64,000 nt of DNA from Buddleja alternifolia (Eukaryota; Streptophyta; Magnoliopsida; Lamiales; Scrophulariaceae), in NCBI GenBank assembly GCA_019426215.1, contig CM033401.1, forward strand, positions 12,653,134 to 12,717,133, given 5' to 3'. Positions 12,743 to 22,857 of the stretch are shown here, piece after piece. Both the position numbers and the translations under genes were made by a program. Under the pieces are notes generated by a model. It did not search any database. It worked only from the letters and a program-made list of their open reading frames with translations, and was not told where the DNA came from. How positions within the stretch are numbered: position 1 is the stretch's first letter; each line of letters opens with the position of its first letter.

Positions 12743-14336
12743 ACCATAATGTAGGAGTAGATGGAGAGAAATGAAGTTCCCGGAGAAATGACTGAAGCTA
12801 AAAGAGCTCGACAGCAGTGTCGGCGAGAGACTTATATTCGGCTTCAGTGGAAGATCGAGCAACAGTTCTTTTCTTGCGAAATGGCATTGCCCCCAGTGGA
12901 TTTTCTGTTAGCAAGACTACCAGCCCAGTTGCCATCTGAAAAAGAAGTCAAGGAGAGAGATGAAGAACATGTAAACATGAGACCAAGGTTGATAATGTGC
13001 CTCAAGTACAGGAGTATCCGCTTGACAGTAAGCCAATGTGTATCAGTCGGAGAATGCATAAATAGGTTGATCTTGTTGACGAAAAAAGTAATATCTGGTC
13101 GAGTCAAAGTGAGGCATTGAAGTGAATCAACTACCTCTAAGTACTTGGTCAGATCATCGAATGTGGTACCAGTAGACTTGGACAGTTTGGTACTGGGACA
13201 GAGTGGTGTGCGGACAAGCTTGGGCGATTCCATACCAGACCTGTCTAAGAGATTTTGAATATATTTTCACTGAGACAGATTAATATTTTCACTGGTAGAA
13301 ACCACTTCCAGACCCAGGTAGTAACTAATACCGCCAAGGTTCCGGAGAGCAAACTCACGGCTAAGAGACTGACTGATATCAACAACAGTGGAACTATTGG
13401 TACCAGTAACCAGAATGTCATCAACATAAATCAAAATGTAAAGAGTTGCAGCAGTAGTAGAATAAATAAATAAGGAAACATCATTTTTCAAAGCCACAAA
13501 ACAGTTCCGGAGTAAAAAATCTTTAAGACAGGTGAACCAGGTGTGGGGCTTGCTTAAGCCCATAGAGAGACTTCCAGAGTTTGCTGACATGAGTCTGATG
13601 GTGAGAGTCCACAAACCCCGGTTGATGAGACATAAACACTTCTTCATCAAGAACTCTATTGAGGAAAGCATTTCGAACATCTAGCTATCTAAGAGGCCAA
13701 CCATTAGAAAGAGTTAGAGGCAAAATAATACAAATTGTAGTTGGTTTAATGACAGGACTAAAAGTTTCAATAAAATGGATACCTTCTTGTTGGTGGAAGA
13801 TTTTGGCTACAAGGCGGGCTTTAAATCGCTTAATAGATCCATCAGGTTTATGTTTGATTTTGAAGACCCAATTGCAACCAATGACATCCATAGATGGACG
13901 GAACGGTACTAAATTCTAAGTTTCATTATGAACCAAAGCATCAATCTCTTCTGCCATGGCTTTACGCCAACGTGGATCTTTATTGGCAGTGGTGAAGCAA
14001 GTTGGCTCAATGAGAGTATCAGATGACGGTAAGGTAGAGGTAGCAACAAGCCGTTTCAGAGGGATGGGTGGCCGAGAATAGAGCTACATATGATGGATTG
14101 GTTGGACAGTGGCTGGAGTTTAAGTATTGTTCTCTGGAAGATGATATGGGGTAAGATCAACACACAAAGGAATGGGAGATGCGGAATGACTGGTAATTGA
14201 ATTTGTGCTGGAAGTTTTGGTGGGAGGAATAGTGGAGTTGTAGGTGTGTTATATTGATGCAAGACTGGTAATGGAGATGAGGGTAGCTATTGTGCTGGTA
14301 TTCGTGAGGTTGGTGGAAGATATGTAAAGGCAAACT
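12743..14336 (-). pseudogene. CopiaA reverse transcriptase and RNase H N-terminal part
   Basis: The minus-strand translation from 14336 to 12743 gives a Ser/Pro-rich linker, then the RT N-terminal block (WVFKIKHKPDGSIKRFKARL, 13685–13891), the AFLN and LYGLKQAP blocks (about 13560–13680) and YVDD at 13417–13428. RNase H follows with FSDGNWAGSLANRKSTGG (about 12900). Frame changes and stops occur at about 13680, 13530, 13260 and 12845. It is a typical copia RT–RNase H order, dead by multiple mutations. The target copy ATCAC is at 12738–12742. Confidence 0.88.
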
Positions 14337-15853
14337 TGTTAGGAATTTCATGTTAAAAGTTTTGATGATGACAATTAAGTTTTTGTTAGACCCCAAAAAA
14401 AGTTGTAAGTTTATTTTCGTAGAAAACTTGTATAGGCTTTGTTATCTTACTTTAGAGTGTTAGGCAAAATAGTCTTAGGCTGAGCGTCTGATGATTTCTG
14501 AGTGAGTTTATCAGTGGTAAAGTTCGAAGACTCAAGCGCCTGATCTCAGAAGATAGATACAGTCTCCAAGCGTCCACTTTGGCCAGCTATATCAAGCGTT
14601 ACCTTATGGGACAGAAGTGATTTCACCTGAATTTACTTCTAAGTCCAGAAGGAGTTTAATGCAAATATTCTCAAAGCATTAAATACCAACGGGTATTAAT
14701 TTCAAATGCATTAAATGTTGATAAGAGCATTTAATATGATAAGTACTGTCAGACGTACGGAGAAGCCACCCTATTGGACTGTCAACTATCTCAGACTGCA
14801 GCACCAACTTTCGTGCAGCAGATTTTCAGGAAAAAGGACAAAAGCTGTTCACTCGCGAAAGTGAGAGACACGCGCCAGTGCATGTGTCAAACGGACACTT
14901 TCTCCAAGAATACCTATAAATAGGACTTCAACAACAAACCAAAAAAAAAAAGAGAAGAACAATTTTATCAAGCCAAATTGCTGTTGCATTAAAATCTCAT
15001 TCCTTAAACTCTCAGAAAAGCCAGAAAATTCAAGAAACATCCTACTTGCTTTTCTTATATTCCTGAGACAGTCAACAAATATCTCAAACATTCTTTTTGA
15101 AGAAACCAGATTCCTACTGAGATATTACCAAGTTGTTTGAACTTCATCAAAATCAAACAAACCTTTTAGAAAATCCCATCCAAGCCTCGCGATCTGTGTG
15201 AAGTCGAAGTTGGATACTTGCATCATTTCTGGGTGAAAGAAGCAAGAAGGTTGAAGTGATTTGAAGCAGAAATCTGTGTGATCAAGGAGCTCAAGTCATC
15301 GACATCCATCTCTCCCTAATTTGTAGAAGATTCTGTGTGATTCTTTGAGAATCATTTTAGTGGATTGCCTCCAAGTGCAAAGGAGAAGAAGGACGTAGTT
15401 GGGATTACACCACCCAACGAACCTTACAAATATTGTGTTATTTACTTTTCAGTCATTTCATTCATCTATCATATCATTGCATAAGTAAAACACAATCAAA
15501 AGCTAAGCAACTAAGAAACATCTTGTGACGCTAAAACTTTCAAAGAGAAGACTCCAAAATCATTCCGCTGTGCTAACCCTGATTAAAAGAACTGAACGCT
15601 TAACCTACAAGGTCAAAGTATTCAATTCCTGAAGTCTAAGTTAACTTTATAAAACAGTCTTCATTAGACGCTTCACAAAGTCTCAAATATCTTATGTGAA
15701 CGCTAAAGTGAAGCGTTAGACACTTCAAGCGCCTATCATTTCAAGCGTCCAAATACGTTTAATACGAAATCTTTTTGAAGTCGAAAAAGACTTAAGGGTC
15801 TATTCAACCCCCCCCCCCTTCTAGACCCTTTCGTATGCCACTTGGGACCAACA
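14337..15853 (+). repeat. First LTR of the SIRE-type element
   Basis: 1517 bp, TGTTAGGAATTTC to GGGACCAACA. It carries a TATAAATAG box at 14915–14923 and a poly-C run near 15810. Compared with the second LTR it lacks 35 bp next to a repeated AGGCTTTG word (about 14440), a deletion between short direct repeats. The flank AAACT at 14332–14336 would be the left target-site copy. Confidence 0.93.
14915..14923 (+). promoter_or_regulatory. TATA box in the first SIRE LTR
   Basis: TATAAATAG, conserved in the second LTR at 27157–27165. It marks the likely U3/R promoter; transcription would start about 30 nt downstream. Confidence 0.6.
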
Positions 15854-15855
15854 AG

Positions 15856-15867
15856 TGGTATCAGAGC
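15856..15867 (+). other. Primer binding site (initiator Met tRNA)
   Basis: TGGTATCAGAGC two bases after the LTR end, the standard plant copia PBS complementary to the 3' end of initiator methionine tRNA. Confidence 0.93.
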
Positions 15868-15956
15868 GGTTAATTTTGAAATTTTAAAATTTCCAAGCAT
15901 AACTGCTTGTTTAGATCCTTTTCTTTCAAAATCTAGTTGCTTTTTAAAGCTTAGAT

Positions 15957-18158
15957 ATGGCATTTGCTAAAGTTCCCAAATTGACAGAATCAAATTTTGA
16001 CACATGGAAAGTCAAAGCATTTACGTATTTATGTTCATGCGATGATGACATGTGCGATATTATTTCAGATGGGCCAATCAAAATATACAAAGTTATCACA
16101 AGAGCGCCTGGAGCCACAGAAGAAACCCGTGATGGTTACGTTGAAAAACCAAAACAAGAATGGTCTCCAGATGAGCGTCGAAGAGCTAACTTGGACAATG
16201 TTGGTCGCAACGCTCTGTATACGGCTATTGGTGATAATGATAACTTATTCAATAAAATCAAATCTTGCAAAACGACTAAAGAAATATGGGATAAGCTGGC
16301 TACAATCTGTGGTGGTTCAGCTCAAATCAAAGAAAACAAACTTTCCATTGCTAAGGAAAAGTTTAACGGATTTAAGATGCTACCCAATGAAACGCTAGAG
16401 CAATTGGATATAAGATTCACAGCTCTTGTTACAGAACTTACGTCGTTGGGAATGGACTTACAGAATCGAGAAATGGTGGTTAAGATCTTTAGAAGTCTAC
16501 CAAGTAAATTCTTGATGAAGACAACAGCTATGAGAGAATCAAACATGCTGGATCTCTTAACTCCAGAAGACGCCTTTTCAGAGCTAAAAGCTTTTGAGTT
16601 CGAGTTGAACTCTGCTAGTGACATTGTGAGTAATCCAGTGATTGAATCTGGAGCGCTCATTGCATCAATCAAAGGCAAATCGGGTAACAAAGGAAAGAAT
16701 TCGGACATTAATGAGGAAGAAGAGTTGGCTTTGCTGAATAGATTCAGGAAGTTCTTGAGATATGAAAAGAAAGGAAAAGGTCCTAATAATCAAGGACAAA
16801 GTTCATATCAAGCGCCTTCTCCCATACAACAACAGTTTCAAGCGCCTCAATATTCTGTTCCTTTACCTCAAGCGCCTGCTCAATATCAAGCGTCTACTCA
16901 AAGTCTCCCAGCTCCAGTGGTTTCAAAACCACACACTGCAAGGCTAACAAGTGAACAAAAAATGAAAACCAATCTTTGTTATAATTGCAGGAAACCGGGG
17001 CACTACCAGGTAAATTGTCCCTATCCAAATGTATCCAAGCCCTCAAGGCAGGATTACTTGGATAGAAACCAATTCAGGAGCAACCTTCGACAACAAGGTT
17101 TGCTTGCGGAATCAGAACCAGCATCAGCACCTGAAGATTTAGAATCATCAGACGAAAGTAGTGATGATGATGAGCCGATAGATGACTCAGCGCTCATATG
17201 TCTCATGGCCAGAGATGATGAAGCGTCCCCTGAGGTAATCAATGAATTATCAATTCCTCTTTCTTATGATGAATTACTTGACAAAGTCAAAGAATATTAC
17301 AATGAATGTCAAGAAGCTGCCAAAATATATCAAAATGATCTCGCTATTATTTCATCACTCACAAACGATAAAGTAACGCTCAGAGCAGAGTTGCAAATTC
17401 AGCAACAGTGCATTGAGAAAAACCAATCGCTTGAGAGTGAAGTTATTCAATTGAAAGGTGATCTTGATATAATAGTCAAGAGAGAAGCTGATCTGATGGC
17501 TAGACTTGCCAAGTCAGAACAGCTCGTCTCATCGTTGTCCAAAGCATCCAGAAAGCTCGACAATGTGACTGAAATAACAAGGTTGTTTGGAGAAAAGACC
17601 GGTTTAGGATGCAATGAATTCGGTAAACAACCAAACAAACCTAATGTTACGGCAAACAACAAAGGAAAGGGTGTTTTCTTTGTTGAGAAAGGTTCACAAG
17701 GTCAAACTCAAAATGAACCAAGGGACAATGGTAAGAGGCCAAATGAGAAAGTCAAAACTAACTCAGACAAGGGTAAGGCTAAAGCAAATGATCCACAAAG
17801 ACAGACTCATCCAAACGCTCAAAAAGCTAAGGATAAATCTAGTCACTGTGAATCAAGCGCTAAGCGTCTAGCACCAAACGTGCAACCCAAGCCAGAGCCA
17901 AGGAAATACCAGCGTCGATATCCAAGACAGTCAAGATCATATTATCGATACTATGATAATTATGATTATGACTATTATTATAATCGTGGATATTATTATA
18001 CATCCAAAAATTACACACAGCACAAGGTGAAACCCAAAAAGGCCAATATTCCTACTATGAAGACAAGGCAAATTTGGGTTCCTAAAGTTCTAATTAACAC
18101 TAACAAGGATACTAATGTTGAAGGACCCAAGCAACAATGGGTACCTAAACAGAAATAG
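15957..18158 (+). CDS. gag: Gag polyprotein of the SIRE-type element
   Basis: 733 residues from ATG 15957 to TAG 18156. The N-terminal part has the copia gag (UBN2-like) pattern, with W at LTESNFDTWK and the TTKEIWDKL segment. The mid region is Gln/Pro-rich with repeated QAP units (about residues 285–320). A CCHC zinc knuckle, CYNCRKPGHYQVNCP, stands at about residues 341–354. An acidic stretch (SSDESSDDDEP) follows, then a probable coiled coil (about residues 430–540). The C-terminal tail is very basic and Tyr-rich (about residues 655–690). It would form the virus-like particle and bind RNA. It is intact, and longer than many copia gags because of the coiled coil and tail. The stop is not in the frame of pol. 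Confidence 0.93.
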   Translation: MAFAKVPKLTESNFDTWKVKAFTYLCSCDDDMCDIISDGPIKIYKVITRAPGATEETRDGYVEKPKQEWSPDERRRANLDNVGRNALYTAIGDNDNLFNKIKSCKTTKEIWDKLATICGGSAQIKENKLSIAKEKFNGFKMLPNETLEQLDIRFTALVTELTSLGMDLQNREMVVKIFRSLPSKFLMKTTAMRESNMLDLLTPEDAFSELKAFEFELNSASDIVSNPVIESGALIASIKGKSGNKGKNSDINEEEELALLNRFRKFLRYEKKGKGPNNQGQSSYQAPSPIQQQFQAPQYSVPLPQAPAQYQASTQSLPAPVVSKPHTARLTSEQKMKTNLCYNCRKPGHYQVNCPYPNVSKPSRQDYLDRNQFRSNLRQQGLLAESEPASAPEDLESSDESSDDDEPIDDSALICLMARDDEASPEVINELSIPLSYDELLDKVKEYYNECQEAAKIYQNDLAIISSLTNDKVTLRAELQIQQQCIEKNQSLESEVIQLKGDLDIIVKREADLMARLAKSEQLVSSLSKASRKLDNVTEITRLFGEKTGLGCNEFGKQPNKPNVTANNKGKGVFFVEKGSQGQTQNEPRDNGKRPNEKVKTNSDKGKAKANDPQRQTHPNAQKAKDKSSHCESSAKRLAPNVQPKPEPRKYQRRYPRQSRSYYRYYDNYDYDYYYNRGYYYTSKNYTQHKVKPKKANIPTMKTRQIWVPKVLINTNKDTNVEGPKQQWVPKQK

Positions 18159-18178
18159 AACTTCCCTTTTGATTGCAG
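18141..18178 (+). promoter_or_regulatory. gag–pol boundary with intron-like 38-nt segment
   Basis: The segment starts GTACCTA, ends TTTTGATTGCAG and is followed by GTACCTAGAG, so GTACCTA occurs at both edges. It contains the gag stop TAG (18156). Without these 38 nt the gag frame would meet the pol frame exactly at ..TGG|GTA. The 3' edge has a pyrimidine-rich stretch plus CAG, like a plant 3' splice site. A 38-nt intron would be shorter than plants usually splice, so a longer intron with an upstream donor, or another recoding mechanism, is possible. Confidence 0.4.
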
Positions 18179-21100
18179 GTACCTAGAGCTAAAGTCAATA
18201 CATCTGTTTGGTATTTTGATAGTGGATCGTCAAGGCACATGACAGGTTCCAAAGATCTTCTGATCAACTATCAAGCTGCCAATGGTCCTCAGGTTGTATT
18301 TGGTGATAACTCCAAAGGTAAAACCAAAGGTATAGGTACTGTGCATAGGGGGAACATCATGATAAGTGATGTTTATTTTGTTGAGGGTCTAAAGCACAAT
18401 TTATTAAGCATAAGTCAATTCTGCGATAAAGGCTTTGAAGTCATATTCTCAAGTGACTATTGCTATATAAACGACGCTAAGACTAAATCTACTAAACTAA
18501 AAGGAAAAAGGAATAACAACGTATATTTGGTAGATTGGGGTTCAACACTTGATAACAACCCAACATGCTTTGTTGCTAAAAATGAATCTAAAATGGGTTG
18601 GTTATGGCATAGAAAAATGAATCACCTCAACTTTAAGACAATCTCTCAGCTTATAAGTCAAAATCTTGTAGAGGGATTGCCAAATGGACCATTTCATAAG
18701 GATCGCCTCTGTGACGCTTGTCAAATGGGTAAACAAGTTAAATCATCTTTCAAGAGAAAACCTCATCTATCTACTTCTAGAATACTTGAACTACTTCACA
18801 TGGATTTGTTTGGACCTGTTCAAACAATCAGTGTAAGCGGTAAAAAGTATACTTTAGTGGTAGTAGACGATTTCTCTAGATTTACTTGGGTGGAATTTCT
18901 TTCATCCAAAGATGAAACATGTGACAAGTTAACAGCGCTTATTCGGCAACTTCAAACATTGAAAAATCTTAAGGTTGCAAGAATAAGAAGCGATCACGGT
19001 ACTGAGTTTACTAACAAGGTTGTTGAGAAGTTTTGTGCAGAAAATGGAATACATCATGAGTATTCAGCTCCCAGAACTCCCCAACAAAATGGTGTTGCTG
19101 AGCGCCGGAACCGAACGCTTAAGGAAGCCGCTAGGACTATGTTAGCTGAATCCAAGCTTGCTCCTAGATTTTGGGCCGAAGCGATCAACACTGCTTGTTA
19201 CACTCAAAATCGATGCATGATCAACAAACAGCATGGAAAAACTCCATATGAACTGTGGAAGGGACGTAAGCCAAATATTTCATACTTTCACGTCTTTGGT
19301 TCTAAATGTTTTATCCATAATAATGGATCCCAAAGCCTAAAGACTTTTGATCCTAAAGCGGATGAAGGAATCTTTCTAGGCTACGCCAAAAATGGAAAGA
19401 ATTTTCGCATTCTCAATAAGATCAAATCGAAGGTTGAGGAATCTATTCATGTTGTGTTTGATGATGCTAACCAAGAGCCGAGTAAGGTAAATGTAAATGA
19501 TGTAGGAGTTGAAGATCTATGTCATCAAGCGTCCAAAATTACTATTGATGAAGATACTGACGATGATGATGAGATCTCAGTGCCTCCTCCTAAGAATACT
19601 CGTGAAATCAATCTAAATTATCATGTAAGAAATACGGATGATCATGAAGAGAATGATCATCAAGAGCAAAGAAGGAATCGTGAACTTGAAGCGCCAACGC
19701 AGGAGAATGGTCAAGCGAATGATTCTCAAGCGCCTGTTCATTCTCAAAACCCCTTCCAAACAGATAGACTATGGTTACGTGACCATCCACCTGAGCAAAT
19801 CATTGGAGATATTGAAGCACCAGTTAGAACTAGAGCCGCTACATTTAATGAGGCTATGTTCGCAAGCTTTCTATCTCAAATGGAACCTAAGAAAGTGGAT
19901 GAAGCGTTAAGTGATCCAAGTTGGATTGAAGCTATGCAAGAAGAGCTCAATCAGTTTGAGCGAAATAAAGTTTGGATGCTAGTACCAAGACCAACTCATC
20001 AAGGAGTTATTGGAACTAGATGGGTATATAGAAACAAGATGGATGAGGACGGCATTGTTGTAAGAAACAAGGCCAGACTCGTAGCTCAAGGATACTGCCA
20101 AGAGGAGGGCATTGACTTTGATGAGACTTACGCTCCTGTTGCTCGTCTTGAAGCAATCCGCATGTTTCTAGCGTACGCAGCGTTTAACAAGTTTACAGTA
20201 TTTCAAATGGACGTAAAGAGTGCCTTCCTGAATGGTAAACTCCAAGAAGAAGTGTATGTGGAGCAACCACCAGGATTCATCAACAATCATGGTAAGGGTA
20301 TGGTTTACAAGCTAGAAAAAGCACTTTATGGGCTTAAGCAAGCACCTCGAGCATGGTATGACACTCTCTCTATCTTTCTTATTGGTAAAGGTTTTTCAAA
20401 AGGCAGCGTTGACACAACGTTATTTAAAATTACCAATGATGAAGATATTCTCTTAGTTCAAATTTACGTTGATGACATTATATTTGGTTCTACTAATAAG
20501 CGTCTGTGTGAGAAATTTTCGAAAATGATGCAAGAACAATTTGAAATGAGCATGATGGGTGAATTAACTTTCTTCTTAGGACTACAAGTTAAACAACTCC
20601 CTAATGGCATATTTATCAACCAAGCTAAATATACACGAGATATGATTAAGAAATTTGGTATGGAAAATGCATCATATTCAAAAATTCCAATGAGCCAAAC
20701 GCTTAAGTTAGATAAAGATGAAAGTGGAAAGAAAGTTGATATCACTAATTATAGAGGTATCATAGGATCACTTCTTTATCTCACTGCCAGTAGACCTGAT
20801 ATTATGTTTTCGGTATGTATGTGTGCACGATTCCAAGCTGATCCTAAAGAGTCACACTTGACTGCTGCCAAGAAAATCCTTAAATACCTAAAAGGCACAC
20901 AACATGTGGGCTTATGGTATCCCAGGGATTCTCCTTTTGAACTAATCGGTTACTCAGATGCAGATTTTGCAGGTTGCAAAATAGATCGTAAAAGCACTAG
21001 TGGTACTTGTCAATTCTTAGGTGATAGGTTAGTTTCATGGCATAGCAAGAAACAACAATCCATAGCTACCTCCACAGCCGAAGCTGAGTATGTAGCTGCA

Positions 21101-21412
21101 GGAAGTTGTTGTGCACAAGTTCTATGGATGAGGCAACAACTTAGAGATTACGGAATAATCTTAGGACCAACTCCCATTCATTGTGATAACCAAAGCGCTT
21201 TAGCCATGACTCAAAACCCTGTTCTTCATTCAAGAACCAAACACATTGACATTAGATACCATTTCCTTCGTGACCACGTTCAAAAGAAAGATATCTCCAT
21301 GCACTTCATTGGAACTGACAAACAACTGGCAGATATCTTCACCAAAGCACTCAATGAACAACGTTTTCTCACTTTGAGAAGTGAACTAGGTATGATTGAT
21401 TTAAACGCTTGA
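18173..21412 (+). CDS. pol: Pol polyprotein of the SIRE-type element (PR–INT–RT–RH)
   Basis: An open frame of 1079 codons without stops. Protease has [13 protein letters not shown] (catalytic D at about residue 16). GAG-pre-integrase has the HLNF...CDACQMGK zinc ligands. Integrase D, D(35)E residues are at about 211, 274 and 310 ([28 protein letters not shown]). RT has [18 protein letters not shown] and YVDD at 20465–20476 (about residue 765). RNase H has [18 protein letters not shown] and IHCDNQSAL. The order protease–integrase–RT–RNase H defines Ty1/copia. The frame is preceded by a stop (TGA 18170) and has no ATG before the protease, so pol needs fusion to gag by splicing or recoding. All catalytic residues are present. 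Confidence 0.96.
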   Translation: MQVPRAKVNTSVWYFDSGSSRHMTGSKDLLINYQAANGPQVVFGDNSKGKTKGIGTVHRGNIMISDVYFVEGLKHNLLSISQFCDKGFEVIFSSDYCYINDAKTKSTKLKGKRNNNVYLVDWGSTLDNNPTCFVAKNESKMGWLWHRKMNHLNFKTISQLISQNLVEGLPNGPFHKDRLCDACQMGKQVKSSFKRKPHLSTSRILELLHMDLFGPVQTISVSGKKYTLVVVDDFSRFTWVEFLSSKDETCDKLTALIRQLQTLKNLKVARIRSDHGTEFTNKVVEKFCAENGIHHEYSAPRTPQQNGVAERRNRTLKEAARTMLAESKLAPRFWAEAINTACYTQNRCMINKQHGKTPYELWKGRKPNISYFHVFGSKCFIHNNGSQSLKTFDPKADEGIFLGYAKNGKNFRILNKIKSKVEESIHVVFDDANQEPSKVNVNDVGVEDLCHQASKITIDEDTDDDDEISVPPPKNTREINLNYHVRNTDDHEENDHQEQRRNRELEAPTQENGQANDSQAPVHSQNPFQTDRLWLRDHPPEQIIGDIEAPVRTRAATFNEAMFASFLSQMEPKKVDEALSDPSWIEAMQEELNQFERNKVWMLVPRPTHQGVIGTRWVYRNKMDEDGIVVRNKARLVAQGYCQEEGIDFDETYAPVARLEAIRMFLAYAAFNKFTVFQMDVKSAFLNGKLQEEVYVEQPPGFINNHGKGMVYKLEKALYGLKQAPRAWYDTLSIFLIGKGFSKGSVDTTLFKITNDEDILLVQIYVDDIIFGSTNKRLCEKFSKMMQEQFEMSMMGELTFFLGLQVKQLPNGIFINQAKYTRDMIKKFGMENASYSKIPMSQTLKLDKDESGKKVDITNYRGIIGSLLYLTASRPDIMFSVCMCARFQADPKESHLTAAKKILKYLKGTQHVGLWYPRDSPFELIGYSDADFAGCKIDRKSTSGTCQFLGDRLVSWHSKKQQSIATSTAEAEYVAAGSCCAQVLWMRQQLRDYGIILGPTPIHCDNQSALAMTQNPVLHSRTKHIDIRYHFLRDHVQKKDISMHFIGTDKQLADIFTKALNEQRFLTLRSELGMIDLNA

Positions 21413-22203
21413 TCATGAAGCATCATATTTTATTAGGCATATAATTTAGGGGGAATCCACTTAAGTTATATCTCACAATATCCTTTAAAAAAAAAAAAAA
21501 AAAATTTATACTTCACCATAACTGTAAGCGTCAATGATAAAAAAATTTCAGATGCATAATCATCAACGCTCAGTTCTATGTTTGCATAAAATATTGAATG
21601 CTCAAAATATTGAAAAGACTTTTGACTTCAAGCGTCCATTCTATCAGCTAAGCGCTGAATAGTTTATCAAAAATTTATAAAATATTTTCTTTACAAGCCA
21701 TGCATAAAGTTTTCAAACTTCTTTCAAGGTCGTGGGTAGACTCAAAGGTCTATTTTGTACTCTACTCACACGCCTCTATCACATCAAACTGGCGGGTAAT
21801 CAAAATTTTTAAAAATGACGGTTTAGAGATAGCACGTATTTGTGTACGTGTCAGTGTACAAACATGCGCGTGTGTTACACTCTGAAAATACCAAACGTTA
21901 ATTTTTTTTTAACTCGGATGTCAAATCTTTATATGTGAGAATTACCAAATGTAACTTCTCTCTTTTACACAAAACTCGCGTCCGCAGTTAATAAATTTAT
22001 GGCTGAGATTCAACAGTTATTACACGTGTTTAAATCCTACTAAGACTACAGAACACAAGTTTCAAAACTCTTTACTGTGTCATTTAAAACACAAACTCTG
22101 CAGAAAAAGTAATTTACTTTCTATTCAAGCATATCTGCAAATCTCTCTTTCTCTCTCTCTCAAAACAACAGAAAAATCTCAGTCCATCCTTTTTAAAAAA
22201 AAA
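21413..22203 (+). other. Spacer between pol and third ORF
   Basis: Non-coding, AT-rich, with an 18-A run at 21487–21504 and CT-rich tracts at 22145–22165 just before the third ORF. No recognisable gene. It may hold a promoter or acceptor for a subgenomic message of the third ORF, but I see no decisive signal. Confidence 0.5.
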
Positions 22204-22857
22204 ATGGCACCAAAGAAATCATCATCTACTTCTGCTGAAATTACCATCAAGGTAACTGAAGGTCTTGTTGTCGACTGGAAATTTCTATATGAACAAACTC
22301 AGATCAACCTGACGGACATAATGGACATGGTCGTCAAAGCTGGGCTCAAACCCTTCTTAACCCAATACTCTTATATGTTTCCCACTGAAGTTGAAACTTT
22401 CTGGAAGACTGCTACACTTTCAGAGGACAAGAAGTCCATCTCTTGTCAAATTCCTTTCTCCAAGAAGGAGTCTCCAAAGGAATTCATCCTATCTGCTTCC
22501 ACCATTGCCAAGAACTTCAATTTGCCTAATGAGGGTGAGGCATTGGATTCTGTTACGTTGAAACAAATTAAGGAAGCATGGGCAATCATGAGTGCGTACG
22601 ACGACGTTCCTTACACTCAGTACTTCGAGAAGAAAGACCTGGTGTCCAAATACCGGTTATTGGCTGATTTCTGCAGCAAGATCATAGAATGCCGCGTGGG
22701 AACCTTTGATAAGGTAAATCCTGTTCAATTTCAGATGATGGTTGCTATACTCTTCAACATCAAAATCAACTGGAGTGAGTACATCTTTGGACGGTTTCGG
22801 GACAGTCTAAGCGCTTCAAATAAGCCTTATGGACTCATCCTGAGCGACCTTGTTTAA
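22204..22857 (+). CDS. Third ORF ('env-like' position), N-terminal part
   Basis: 217 codons starting MAPKKSSST and ending at a TAA at 22855–22857. The product has a mixed alpha/beta look with segments such as FILSASTIAKNFNLP, a pattern seen in plant 'putative transposon protein' domains encoded downstream of pol in SIRE-type elements. No signal peptide or membrane segment is visible. The next frame (22850–26308) overlaps its last 8 nt and reads on in the +1 frame, so one gene was probably split by an indel. The element's position-equivalent ORF in SIRE1 of soybean is called envelope-like. Confidence 0.7.
   Translation: MAPKKSSSTSAEITIKVTEGLVVDWKFLYEQTQINLTDIMDMVVKAGLKPFLTQYSYMFPTEVETFWKTATLSEDKKSISCQIPFSKKESPKEFILSASTIAKNFNLPNEGEALDSVTLKQIKEAWAIMSAYDDVPYTQYFEKKDLVSKYRLLADFCSKIIECRVGTFDKVNPVQFQMMVAILFNIKINWSEYIFGRFRDSLSASNKPYGLILSDLV

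Noticed and set aside
16322..16708. Minus-strand frame of 128 codons, also at 28564
   Set aside because: Shadow of the gag frame; it repeats only because gag is duplicated.
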